From: Spirochaetaceae bacterium | Lineage (GTDB): Bacteria > Spirochaetota > Spirochaetia > CADAEX01 | Direction of reading: 5' to 3' | Length of the DNA: 9,302 nucleotides | NCBI GenBank assembly: GCA_009778835.1 | Contig: WRFK01000050.1 | Span: 1-9,302, forward strand | Part shown: positions 1 to 6,903 of the stretch, piece by piece | How positions within the stretch are numbered: position 1 is the stretch's first letter | Layout: every line of letters starts with the position of its first letter | Made by a program: the position numbers and the translations under genes | Notes under the pieces: generated by a model | Told to the model about the DNA's origin: nothing | Seen by the model: the letters and a program-made list of their open reading frames with translations, nothing else | Database searches by the model: none

Positions 1-891
1 AAAGATAATAAACTTTATATTAAGTGCATAAGAATGGGGCAGGGAGAGCCTGATGAATCAGGAAGAAGACGGCCTGTTCCCATAAAAGATTCTGAATTTG
101 AAGTAGAAGCAGATACAGTAATTGGTGCAATTGGGCAGCGGGTTTTGAGTGAATCTGTAGCAACTTTGGGAATAGGGATCGATAAAAGCGGCAATATTGT
201 TACAGATCCGCATACCTTTATGACTAGCAGGCCGGGAATATTCGCAGCAGGCGATTGCCAGACAGGGGCAGATATTGCTGTCCGGGCAGTAGGCAATGGA
301 AGAAAAGCAGCGTGTTCGATTGATCAGTATCTTTCGGGAAAAGAAGTTGCGGTAGCAGGCGAGCAGAATCTTTTTAATTCACAGATGGGTCCGCTTGACA
401 AAGTGCCGGAAGCCCTTTTTGAAGGTGTTGAACAAAAAGAAAGAATAAAAATGCCTTTAATAAATTTAAGTGATAGAAAAAAGACTTATAATGAAATTGA
501 AACAGGTTTTGAATATGAAAAAGCTGTTTCAGAAGCAGAAAGATGCTTAACGTGCGGATGCGATAAAATCGAAGACTGCAAGTTAAGAACTTATGCCACC
601 AGATTTAATGTTGACCAGAATTTCTTCAAAGGCGAAAAAAGGACATATACTCTTGTTATAAGCCGCTCAGATATTAAAATGGAAACAGGAAAGTGTATAA
701 CGTGCGGCTCGTGCGTAAGAGCATGCGCAGAAATAAAAAAACTTAATGTTTTCTCTTTTGTAAACAGAGGGTTTAAGACCCGCATGACAGTGCCTTTTGG
801 AAAATCTCTTGTTGATTCCGAGTGTGATGGCTGCGGAGAATGCGCTAAAGTATGCCCAACTGCCGCAATCGTTATGAGAAAAAATCAATAA
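1..891 (+). CDS. GltD-like FAD oxidoreductase fused to Fe-S clusters (5'-truncated)
   Basis: This is the C-terminal part of a pyridine-nucleotide-dependent flavoprotein. The frame is open from base 1, so the start lies upstream; the internal ATG at 34 sits inside the conserved GltD-family stretch MGQGEPDESGRRRPVP and is not a start. Of the 296 visible residues, about 1-115 are the end of the FAD/NAD(P) fold, with ADTVIGAIGQ (37-46) and the FAD-binding block PGIFAAGDC (78-86). Cysteines follow in three groups: C182, C185, C187, C193 (the usual GltD-type cluster placed C-terminally), then two full CxxCxxCxxxC ferredoxin motifs at C232-C242 and C275-C285. The segment before the first ferredoxin motif (SRSDIKMETGKC) resembles the Fe-S regions of NuoG or hydrogenase subunits. 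This suggests an electron-transfer subunit shuttling between NAD(P)H and ferredoxin or a partner enzyme. The partner is not in the window. Family assignment is firm; substrate is unknown. Confidence 0.85.
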   Translation, partial: KDNKLYIKCIRMGQGEPDESGRRRPVPIKDSEFEVEADTVIGAIGQRVLSESVATLGIGIDKSGNIVTDPHTFMTSRPGIFAAGDCQTGADIAVRAVGNGRKAACSIDQYLSGKEVAVAGEQNLFNSQMGPLDKVPEALFEGVEQKERIKMPLINLSDRKKTYNEIETGFEYEKAVSEAERCLTCGCDKIEDCKLRTYATRFNVDQNFFKGEKRTYTLVISRSDIKMETGKCITCGSCVRACAEIKKLNVFSFVNRGFKTRMTVPFGKSLVDSECDGCGECAKVCPTAAIVMRKNQ

Positions 892-960
892 ATTATCTTG
901 AAGGGATGGGTCTCGTTATAGAATATAAAATAGATTATAATTTTAGCTAATTATTAGATT
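892..960. other. Convergent intergenic spacer with AT-rich hairpin
   Basis: These 69 bases separate the ends of the flavoprotein gene and the tetR gene, which face each other. They contain a perfect 6-bp AT-only inverted repeat, ATAATT (937-942) and AATTAT (949-954), followed on the plus strand by T-rich sequence. It could be a weak bidirectional terminator, but the stem has no G-C pairs, so I do not call it as one. Confidence 0.3.
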
Positions 961-1581
961 TTATTTTATAACAAGGTCTGCCCGCTCGAAACCTCTTGCC
1001 AGCATAGCTATTCCGTTATTGTATTTGTTATCCATTTCTTTGCGGTCGCTTCCATTTAATGCGCTTATTTCAAAAATCATACGTGAAAATGCGATTATTT
1101 GAAATGTTAGTGACTCATAATCAAATGATTTTATTTTTCCTGAATTAATTAGCTTTGTAAAAACGTCAGTAAGATATTTTGTTGGCTCTTCAATAAATAC
1201 TATTTGGAAAACTTTTTTAGCATCTTTGCTTTTATATGACATATCTATGACGATTTTTGATATTTTCATCATCAATGCATATTCATCTTCTGTTTCAAAT
1301 GCAACAAAAAGTTTGCTAAATACTTTGCCAATAGGTTCGTTATCTATAGCTTCTATTACTTTTTCTGCAGGCAATCGTTGTTTATTCAAATTTTCTTTGT
1401 AATACTCAAATATTTCGGTAAGAATTTCCTTTTTATTAGCAAAATGTTTATAGATGCTTGGGGCTTTTATATTAACTTTGTCGGCAACTTCCTGCATGGT
1501 GCAATGTTTGAAAGTTTTTTCTGCGAAAGAATCTACGGCAGCAAGAAAAATTTTTTTCTTTGTTAATTTATTACGTGGCAT
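961..1581 (-). CDS. TetR/AcrR-family transcriptional regulator
   Basis: This 206-residue protein has the normal length of a TetR-family dimeric repressor. The N-terminal DNA-binding domain spans about residues 5-52, with the helix-turn-helix TMQEVADKVNIKAPSIYKHF at 28-47; the AxSIYxHFxxKxxL pattern is typical of the family. The remaining helical domain would bind an effector, but gives no clue to which one. The start is supported by GGGGAG about 12 nt upstream, a rather long spacing. It lies downstream of and in the same direction as the glycerol-3-phosphate dehydrogenase-like operon, separated by 103 nt that carry its own promoter and two inverted repeats, consistent with autoregulation. Whether it also controls the neighbouring operon is an inference that the sequence does not prove. 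Confidence 0.9.
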   Translation of the reverse strand: MPRNKLTKKKIFLAAVDSFAEKTFKHCTMQEVADKVNIKAPSIYKHFANKKEILTEIFEYYKENLNKQRLPAEKVIEAIDNEPIGKVFSKLFVAFETEDEYALMMKISKIVIDMSYKSKDAKKVFQIVFIEEPTKYLTDVFTKLINSGKIKSFDYESLTFQIIAFSRMIFEISALNGSDRKEMDNKYNNGIAMLARGFERADLVIK

Positions 1582-1612
1582 ATTTTGGATTAACTCCCCT
1601 ATAAAAATAGGA

Positions 1613-1638
1613 TGATACTCTTGAGTTTTACAGTATCA
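1613..1638. promoter_or_regulatory. Second inverted repeat over the tetR -10 and start region
   Basis: A perfect 7-bp inverted repeat, TGATACT (1613-1619) and AGTATCA (1632-1638), with a 12-nt centre. It spans the -10 and presumed transcription start of tetR and lies 3 bp from the palindrome at 1642-1662. Its half-sites differ from those of that palindrome, so the two could be sites for different proteins, or only one may be real. Confidence 0.4.
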
Positions 1639-1658
1639 CAATTTATTGATTTTGTCAA
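1630..1658 (-). promoter_or_regulatory. Putative tetR promoter
   Basis: On the minus strand a consensus -35 TTGACA lies at 1658-1653. A -10 follows either as GATACT (1637-1632, with an upstream TGT extended element, 15-nt spacer) or TACTGT (1635-1630, 17-nt spacer). Both -10 choices are weak, so the exact start is uncertain, but the -35 is perfect. Transcription would begin about 40 nt before the tetR start codon. Confidence 0.5.
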
Positions 1659-1662
1659 TAAA
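1642..1662. promoter_or_regulatory. Palindromic operator candidate over the tetR -35
   Basis: A perfect inverted repeat with 8-bp arms, TTTATTGA (1642-1649) and TCAATAAA (1655-1662), with a 5-nt centre. It covers the -35 hexamer of the putative tetR promoter. Size and position fit a TetR-family autoregulatory operator. The arms are AT-rich, so chance is possible, but the perfect match and the location favour function. Confidence 0.5.
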
Positions 1663-1684
1663 GCAGAGTCCCATTCTGTAAAAA

Positions 1685-2035
1685 CTACATATCTCTTTCT
1701 GCCACTATATTTACACCGGTCTCAAACAAATTAGATATTATTATATCTCCCATTTTTACAGGAGATGTTAGTTCAATACTGTTAACCGCTTTAACTACTT
1801 CCAGTTTATATTTTTCGGGAATTGGTTTATCTGTTTTAACAGGAATAACACTGTGTATTCCCCCTTTGATTTTAACAGTTGTACATACCATGCGCATAGG
1901 ATTTGTTATTTCGTCATGCGCATAAGCAATCCCTTTTTTGCATATGTTGCCGCTAACATTTAAATCATCTGCTGTTCCTGTTACTTTAAGCCTGCATCCT
2001 ATTGGGCAGACAATACAAACTAAATTTTTATCCAT
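1685..2035 (-). CDS. DUF1667 four-cysteine protein of the G3P dehydrogenase-like operon
   Basis: This small protein of 116 residues matches the DUF1667 family, found next to GlpA/GlpO-like dehydrogenases in Firmicutes, Thermotogae and related anaerobes (recalled, not searched). It has C7-x2-C10-x3-C14 near the N-terminus and C32 in GNICKKG (29-35). That spacing resembles the [4Fe-4S] site at the start of molybdopterin oxidoreductases (CxxCxxxC, then CxKG), so it probably binds one [4Fe-4S] cluster. NPMR at 46-49 is another recognisable family block. There is no signal peptide or membrane segment, so it should be cytoplasmic. Its ATG directly follows the stop codon of the preceding gene (TAAATG), and AGGAGG lies 10 nt upstream inside that gene, implying translational coupling. 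It is likely an electron-transfer subunit of the complex; its function is inferred from context. Confidence 0.85.
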   Translation of the reverse strand: MDKNLVCIVCPIGCRLKVTGTADDLNVSGNICKKGIAYAHDEITNPMRMVCTTVKIKGGIHSVIPVKTDKPIPEKYKLEVVKAVNSIELTSPVKMGDIIISNLFETGVNIVAERDM

Positions 2036-3295
2036 TTATTTGCTGCCTCCTACTTCAAGTGTAATTTCAATATCCCCTTTTGCTTTTTCAAACAAAGATT
2101 TTTTTACACTTTGTTTAATCATTTCGCCTGGAGTAAGATTTGTTTTTTTAAATCTCACAAGTTCATTTCCCTGATTGTTTATTACAATTGTTGCTTTATC
2201 ATATTTATTTTCAACTCTCATAAAAAGGTCAAGTTTATCGGGCATTGCGGAATATCTTATCCTGTGCGGAACACAGTAGGTAATGCCTCCGGATACTATG
2301 GTATTCATACTTTCAGATTCGCTTTTTTCCCCTTTTACAAAACGAGCGGCATTTGCCCCTGCTCTTCTGCTCTCTTCTGTTACAAAATCCACAACATCAT
2401 GAACATGCACTACGTTGCCGCAGGCAAAAATACCGGGTATTGATGTTTCCATGCTTTCGTTTACAAAAGGGCCGCTTGTTTTTCTGTCAATTTCTATTCC
2501 TGCTATCCTTGAAAGCTCATTTTCAGGAATAAGCCCTACAGAAAGGAGTACAGTGTCGCACTCATATACTTTCTCTGTTCCGGGAATAACTTCCTTTTTT
2601 TCATCGGTTTGTGCGACTGTTACGCTTTCAACACGCTCTTTTCCTGTTATTTTTGTAATATTATGGTTATAAAGAAGAGGAATATTATAATGATCAAGGC
2701 ACTGTACTATGTTTCGTGTAAGCCCTTTTACAATGGAGCCTCGCGCTAATACTGCAAGAACTTCTCCGCCTTCAAGAACAATCCTTCTTGCCATTATCAT
2801 TCCTATGTCTCCAGCTCCAAGAACAATAACTTTTTTACCTACCATGTACCCTTCGATATTTATATATCTCTGGGCAGCTCCTGCTGTAAAAACTCCGGCT
2901 GGCCTGTCTCCGGGGATTGCTATTGAGCTTCTTGTTTTTTCTCTGCACCCCATTGCCAGAACAATTGCTTTTGCCTCAATGTTTAAAACACCGGTGGTAT
3001 TCATTGCTTTTATTTTTTTATCTTTGGAAATTGAAATTACTATTGTATCCAAAAGAATATCTATATTTTCTTCCCTTGCCATATCAATAAAGCGTTGCGC
3101 GTATTCAGGTCCTGTAAGTTCTTCATTAAAAATATGGAGACCAAACCCATTGTGTATACATTGCTGTAAAATACCGCCGAGCTCAATATCTCTCTCTATT
3201 ACAAGTACTTTTGTTATTCCCTGTTTTTTTGCCTCAATTGCAGCTCCAAGCCCTGCCGGGCCTCCGCCTATAATAACAATGTCATATTTTTCCAT
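2036..3295 (-). CDS. FAD/NAD(P)-dependent oxidoreductase subunit
   Basis: This 419-residue flavoprotein has the two-Rossmann-fold layout of pyridine-nucleotide disulfide-type reductases: FAD site GGGPAG at 10-15, NAD(P) site GAGDIG at 160-165, and the second FAD block SIPGIFACGN at 285-294. It lacks the redox-active CxxxxC of true disulfide reductases. C46 in GGILQQCIHNGFG is a lone cysteine. The C-terminal 90 or so residues are family-specific. In this three-gene arrangement it is likely the subunit that passes electrons between the glycerol-3-phosphate dehydrogenase-like subunit and NAD(P) or another acceptor. It starts 15 nt after the upstream gene, with AGGAG 9 nt before the ATG overlapping that gene's stop region, and runs directly into the DUF1667 gene. 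The fold is certain; the acceptor is unknown. Confidence 0.9.
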   Translation of the reverse strand: MEKYDIVIIGGGPAGLGAAIEAKKQGITKVLVIERDIELGGILQQCIHNGFGLHIFNEELTGPEYAQRFIDMAREENIDILLDTIVISISKDKKIKAMNTTGVLNIEAKAIVLAMGCREKTRSSIAIPGDRPAGVFTAGAAQRYINIEGYMVGKKVIVLGAGDIGMIMARRIVLEGGEVLAVLARGSIVKGLTRNIVQCLDHYNIPLLYNHNITKITGKERVESVTVAQTDEKKEVIPGTEKVYECDTVLLSVGLIPENELSRIAGIEIDRKTSGPFVNESMETSIPGIFACGNVVHVHDVVDFVTEESRRAGANAARFVKGEKSESESMNTIVSGGITYCVPHRIRYSAMPDKLDLFMRVENKYDKATIVINNQGNELVRFKKTNLTPGEMIKQSVKKSLFEKAKGDIEITLEVGGSK

Positions 3296-3310
3296 TCCAA
3301 TGAGCTCCTT

Positions 3311-4738
3311 CTATTTTGATTTTCCTGTAAGTATGTATGACAATTTTTTTTCAAGCACAATTTCTTCCAATGGTTTATTAAGTTCCCTTGCAATTATTTG
3401 CTGCACTTTAGGACCGCAAAAACCTCCCTGGCATCTTCCCATTCCGGCGCGGCATCTGCGTTTAACCCCATCCATTGTGGTTGCGCCCGGTTTCCTGGAT
3501 ATTGCATCTACAATATCGCCCTCTGTAATATTTTCGCATCTGCAAATGATTCTGCCGTAAAGAGAGTTCTTTTTAATTAAAACCGATTGTTCTTCTTCTG
3601 TCATTTCAATAAAAAATTTTCTTTTTACTATTGGATTAAAAGATTCCTTTTTATTTAGAGCAAGCCCTTTCTCTTTTAAAATTGAAACTACATATAATGA
3701 TATTGCTGGCGCTGCTGTAAGGCCAGGCGATTTAATTCCCGCAACATCTATAAAATTTGGAGCCCCTGCAGCTTCTTTGATTATAAAATCATCTGTACTT
3801 GGTTCTGCTCTCATTCCCGAAAAATTTCTTATATTATTTCTTGTTGTTATTTTGGGAATAAGGAGCCTTGCCCCAGTTCTTGCTTTATTAAGAATTTCTT
3901 CTGTTGTTCCGACATCTTCTCTCTCCGGAATATCATCAGATGCAGGGCCCAGTATAACATTGCCATGTATAGTGGGTGCAACAAGAATCCCTTTTCCGAT
4001 TTTTGACGGGCAGGGAAAGAGTGTAGAGCTTATAACTTTACCCTCTTCTTTATCAAGCAGAAAGTATTGGCCGCGCCTTGTATTAATTTTGAAGGCAGGC
4101 TCTGCTACCATATCATGAATTTTGTCTGCAAAAACTCCTGCGGCATTTATAACATATTTTGCAATTACCGAATTGTTCTGCGATGCGACTCTATAATTGC
4201 CATCTTCTTTTTTTATTGATTTTACTTCGAAGTTAAGAAAATACTCTGCCCCATTCATTACAGCATTTTCCATAAATGATATTGTAAGAAGCATAGGGTC
4301 TATTATTCCGGCAGTTTCTGCAAAAAGAGCACCTTTTGCTTCCTGGCTGATCGATTTTTCTTTTTTTAGAAGTTCTTCTTTTGATAAAATTTTTAAGCCT
4401 GGTATGCCGTTGTTGATTCCCCGCTGTTTTAATTTATTTATATGCTCAAGTTGTTCATCATCAAATGCTACGACAAGAGATCCGTTTCTTTTGAAGGGGA
4501 CACTAAGCTCTTCGCTTATAGTATCAAACATCTTATTCCCTTCCTCATTGAGTTTTGCCATAAGGGTATTTTCTTCGGGATCAAATCCTGCATGGATTAT
4601 TCCTGAATTAGCTTTTGATGTTCCGACAGAGACATCATTTTCTTTATCAAGGATAACAATTTTAAGATTATATCTTGAAAGTTCTCTTGCTATTGCTGTT
4701 CCTATGACTCCCGCGCCTATTATTGCCACATCATACAT
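3311..4738 (-). CDS. GlpA/GlpO-like glycerol-3-phosphate dehydrogenase with BFD-type [2Fe-2S] domain
   Basis: This 475-residue protein probably oxidises sn-glycerol-3-phosphate to dihydroxyacetone phosphate with FAD. The N-terminal DAO domain begins with the dinucleotide site GAGVIG (8-13) and the GTSKANSGIIHAGFD stretch (39-53) typical of the family; FSGMRAEPS (306-314) and the DVAGIKSPGLTAAPA block (331-345) complete the FAD domain. The C-terminal BFD-like domain (about 395-450) carries C399-R-C401 and C436-x4-C441 in GMGRCQGGFC, the expected [2Fe-2S] ligands, plus a fifth cysteine, C429. Related proteins with this layout include anaerobic GlpA and hydrogen-cyanide-synthase or opine-oxidase subunits, so another 2-hydroxy acid or amine substrate is possible. 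A strong GGAGGG lies 6 nt before the ATG. It is the first gene of the operon. No glycerol kinase or facilitator gene is in the window. Confidence 0.85.
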   Translation of the reverse strand: MYDVAIIGAGVIGTAIARELSRYNLKIVILDKENDVSVGTSKANSGIIHAGFDPEENTLMAKLNEEGNKMFDTISEELSVPFKRNGSLVVAFDDEQLEHINKLKQRGINNGIPGLKILSKEELLKKEKSISQEAKGALFAETAGIIDPMLLTISFMENAVMNGAEYFLNFEVKSIKKEDGNYRVASQNNSVIAKYVINAAGVFADKIHDMVAEPAFKINTRRGQYFLLDKEEGKVISSTLFPCPSKIGKGILVAPTIHGNVILGPASDDIPEREDVGTTEEILNKARTGARLLIPKITTRNNIRNFSGMRAEPSTDDFIIKEAAGAPNFIDVAGIKSPGLTAAPAISLYVVSILKEKGLALNKKESFNPIVKRKFFIEMTEEEQSVLIKKNSLYGRIICRCENITEGDIVDAISRKPGATTMDGVKRRCRAGMGRCQGGFCGPKVQQIIARELNKPLEEIVLEKKLSYILTGKSK

Positions 4739-4753
4739 TTATGACCCTCCGCT

Positions 4754-4778
4754 AATCAGATAGTGTTTCTGTCTGATT
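4754..4778. promoter_or_regulatory. 25-bp inverted repeat in the divergent promoter region
   Basis: Perfect 7-bp arms, AATCAGA (4754-4760) and TCTGATT (4772-4778). After one mismatch, two more pairs (AG/CT) extend the symmetry inward around a 5-nt centre. It sits in the leader of the glycerol-3-phosphate dehydrogenase-like operon and its right edge touches the -35 of the glycosyltransferase promoter. That position suits a repressor acting on both directions. It could also form an RNA hairpin just upstream of the dehydrogenase ribosome-binding site. Confidence 0.5.
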
Positions 4779-4806
4779 TGATATATTGATCAATTTATAT
4801 TATAAT
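4778..4806 (+). promoter_or_regulatory. Promoter of the glycosyltransferase gene
   Basis: TTGATA (4778-4783), a 17-nt spacer and TATAAT (4801-4806) form a near-consensus sigma-70 promoter, leaving a leader of about 50 nt. A second overlapping pair, TTGATC (4786-4791) and TATAAT (4813-4818), has a 21-nt spacer and is less likely. Confidence 0.65.
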
Positions 4807-4825
4807 AATAATTATAATATGGCAA
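4799..4825 (-). promoter_or_regulatory. Putative promoter of the glp-like operon
   Basis: On the minus strand, TTGCCA (4825-4820) and TATAAT (4804-4799) are separated by 15 nt, shorter than ideal. The -10 overlaps the plus-strand -10 of the glycosyltransferase gene. The region is a run of A and T with several TATAAT-like words, so the exact site is uncertain. Confidence 0.4.
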
Positions 4826-4864
4826 CTCCATAGTTTATTATAGAGATTTATTTTGGGAGTTTTT

Positions 4865-6031
4865 ATGTTTCTTGCAAAGCTGATTTTTTATATTCTATAT
4901 TTTTATAGTATAGTTTTTATAATCAGTCATATTTTTATTATAACAGGGATCATCATTTCATTTAAAAGAGAAAAGGCCGCGGATGCTTCTGCAAGTGAGA
5001 AAGCATATGGCAGCAATATAAAAGCACACCCTCTTAAAGTTTCTGTAATAATTCCCGCAAGAGATGAAGCGGAGACTCTCCCTGCTTTGCTTGAATCATT
5101 GGCTTGCCAAAGTTGCTCCATTTACGAGATTGTTTTAATAAACGACAGATCAAGGGATAACACTCTTGAAGTTATGAAAAAATATCAGGAGAAGAGTCAG
5201 GGGCTTATAAAAATAATTGATAATAAAAACATTAGTGATGGTAAAAATCCCAAGCAGGCAGCCCTTGCTCTGGCAGAAGATGTTGCAATTGGAGATATTT
5301 TTCTATATACAGATGCGGATTGCCATGTTCCAAAAGATTGGGTTTTAAATATGCTTAAGCCATTTGGCGATGATAAAGTTGGCCTTGTTTTTGGCACAGT
5401 AACTGTTAATAAGGGAAAAACACTTCTTGAAAAATTCCAGCAATATGATCACTTGCTCAGGTATCATTATACTGTTGCCTGCGCAGGTCTTAATATCCCT
5501 ACCGGAGGATTTGGAAATAATCTTGCTGTAAGGCGGACTGCTCTGCTCGAAGCAGGCGGCTTTAAAGAACTTGAGTACAGTGTTACCGAGGATGCTCAAT
5601 TGATTGCAAAAATCAGAAACAGCGGAAAGTGGAAAATTGTTGCGCAGACCTCTTTAAAGTCAATGGTTAACACTACTCCTGTAAAAAGCTGGAAAGAACT
5701 TTATGACCAGGAGCTTAGGTGGAGCACCGGGGCTATGCATGCGCCCGATATTGCCGCAAAAGCAGGCTATGGATATATAATGTATCAGCTTCTTACAGGT
5801 GTTGCGGTTTTTATCCCTGCGTTTTTTTATCCGCAGCTTTTTTTGATTTTCTTTACAGGTATTGTTTCAATGCTTTCTGTTTCGATCACTTATGGGATTC
5901 ATTTAAAACTGGAAAAATCATTCTGGCTTACTTTGCCTCTTTCGCTTTTTATTGCGCAATTTCTTTTCCCTGTTGTTACATTGATAGCGACTTTTAAGCC
6001 AGGCATTTACTGGAAAGGGGATAAGCTCTAA
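4865..6031 (+). CDS. Membrane-anchored family 2 glycosyltransferase
   Basis: This 388-residue GT-A glycosyltransferase should sit in the cytoplasmic membrane with its catalytic domain in the cytoplasm, transferring a sugar from a nucleotide-sugar donor. A hydrophobic N-terminal anchor spans about residues 4-33. The catalytic domain follows: VSVIIPARDEAETL (59-72), the metal-binding DxD in YTDADCHVP (D150, D152), the acidic motif TED (241-243), and QELRW (282-286), like the QxxRW of processive and ceramide-glucosyltransferase-like enzymes. Two or three C-terminal membrane segments span about 305-377. The start is the ATG at 4865 because GGGAG (4855-4859) lies 5 nt upstream; the in-frame TTG at 4853 would overlap that site. 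It is a single gene convergent with the downstream dehydrogenase. The acceptor (lipid or polysaccharide) cannot be told from sequence. Confidence 0.9.
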   Translation: MFLAKLIFYILYFYSIVFIISHIFIITGIIISFKREKAADASASEKAYGSNIKAHPLKVSVIIPARDEAETLPALLESLACQSCSIYEIVLINDRSRDNTLEVMKKYQEKSQGLIKIIDNKNISDGKNPKQAALALAEDVAIGDIFLYTDADCHVPKDWVLNMLKPFGDDKVGLVFGTVTVNKGKTLLEKFQQYDHLLRYHYTVACAGLNIPTGGFGNNLAVRRTALLEAGGFKELEYSVTEDAQLIAKIRNSGKWKIVAQTSLKSMVNTTPVKSWKELYDQELRWSTGAMHAPDIAAKAGYGYIMYQLLTGVAVFIPAFFYPQLFLIFFTGIVSMLSVSITYGIHLKLEKSFWLTLPLSLFIAQFLFPVVTLIATFKPGIYWKGDKL

Positions 6032-6058
6032 TTTTGTGATGCCTTTGCGTTACTATTG

Positions 6059-6751
6059 TTACAGCCTGATTTCGTCTATGTCTTGTTCCATTTTCGCAAA
6101 TGCTTTTTCCACAAAATCATCTGCCGATATCATAAAAGGCGCTTTAAGCATGTTTCTCTTTGTGCGCCCTTCAATATTAAGCTCAGACTCCACCATTGGC
6201 GGAATAATTTCAACTACTCTGATTCCCAACGTAGCGAGTTGTGCGCGCTGAGCCATTGAAAATGCGTGCAGACCTGCTTTTGTCGCGCAATAGACCGGCA
6301 TTCCTGTTGCCCGTTCTACCATAAAAGCAAGACCGGATGAAATATTTACGATAGTCGCGTTTTCCTTGTTGGAAAGCAATGGGGTAAACATTGCAGAGAG
6401 GTAAATGGGCGCTTCAAGGTTTATTCTGATTTCATTATCGCCATGGGTGAAATCGTAAAGCCCTTTTGTAAGATCAATATCTCTCTGTATCCCTGCGTTG
6501 TTTATAAGAATATTTATTTGTGGAAAATTATCGCTGATATTTTTAAACAGCATATTGCGGTCATCGGGGTTTGCCACATCGCATCTTAATGAATGAATTT
6601 CAGGCAATTCTTTTTTTACCTGCGCAAGCCTCTCTTCGCGCCGGCCGCATATAATTACAGTATTGTCGCGCTTATAGAGATATTTTGCCATAAAGTAACC
6701 TATTCCTGTTGCTGCGCCTGTAATCAATATTGTGTTTTTAGTCATTTTCAT
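6059..6751 (-). CDS. Short-chain dehydrogenase/reductase (classical SDR, DltE-like)
   Basis: This 230-residue NAD(P)-dependent oxidoreductase shows all the classical SDR motifs: cofactor loop TGAATGIG (11-18), NNAG (84-87), structural N111, catalytic S138 or S139 in NISSG, and Y154-x3-K158 in YCATKAG. CGRREERL (35-42), with arginines after the second strand, would favour NADP(H), though this is an inference. The overall pattern resembles the DltE/YciK-type group whose substrates are poorly known. Two ATGs are possible two codons apart; the outer one is chosen because AGGAGG lies 9 nt before it. It is convergent with the glycosyltransferase, with 27 nt between their stops and no clear terminator there. 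It diverges from the DHH/kinase operon. Substrate unknown. Confidence 0.92.
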   Translation of the reverse strand: MKMTKNTILITGAATGIGYFMAKYLYKRDNTVIICGRREERLAQVKKELPEIHSLRCDVANPDDRNMLFKNISDNFPQINILINNAGIQRDIDLTKGLYDFTHGDNEIRINLEAPIYLSAMFTPLLSNKENATIVNISSGLAFMVERATGMPVYCATKAGLHAFSMAQRAQLATLGIRVVEIIPPMVESELNIEGRTKRNMLKAPFMISADDFVEKAFAKMEQDIDEIRL

Positions 6752-6811
6752 TTGCCAATACCTCCTATGCCTGTGAAATTCATTTTGTACAAATTAATGT
6801 AAAGAATCACT

Positions 6812-6832
6812 TATTTTATAGAATTTAAAATA
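6812..6832. repeat. AT-rich inverted repeat upstream of the SDR gene
   Basis: Perfect 7-bp arms, TATTTTA (6812-6818) and TAAAATA (6826-6832), with a 7-nt centre. It contains TATAGAATT (6817-6825), the same nine bases as the right half of the palindrome in the DHH promoter (7000-7008). All bases except one are A or T, so chance is possible. Confidence 0.35.
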
Positions 6833-6903
6833 TTATCCGCTCTTATTCGTCTATTATATATAGAAGAAATGCGAATTGGAAGAATTATATTGTGATGTAA
6901 TAA

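Noticed and set aside
34..891. Start of the first gene at the ATG at 34
   Set aside because: The frame is open to base 1 and the upstream residues continue the conserved GltD-family block, so this methionine is internal and the gene is truncated by the window edge.
937..954. Bidirectional intrinsic terminator between the flavoprotein and tetR genes
   Set aside because: The 6-bp stem contains only A-T pairs and could arise by chance in such AT-rich sequence; it is noted only as a weak possibility.
1667..1681. Hairpin CAGA-N7-TCTG after the DUF1667 gene as the operon terminator
   Set aside because: Only four base pairs and no clean T-run follow on the minus strand, so readthrough into tetR cannot be excluded.
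2709..3560. Long plus-strand open frame opposite the oxidoreductase genes
   Set aside because: It runs antisense across two well-supported genes, has no recognisable domain and no ribosome-binding site, and its composition reflects the complementary strand.
4785..4794. ATTGATCAAT as a second TetR operator near the dehydrogenase promoter
   Set aside because: It shares ATTGA/TCAAT with the tetR palindrome, but its half-sites have no spacer versus 5 nt there, which would place them on different helix faces; the words are too short and AT-rich to argue for it.
4853..4855. TTG at 4853 as the glycosyltransferase start
   Set aside because: It overlaps the GGGAG ribosome-binding site that is correctly spaced for the ATG at 4865, and it has no ribosome-binding site of its own.
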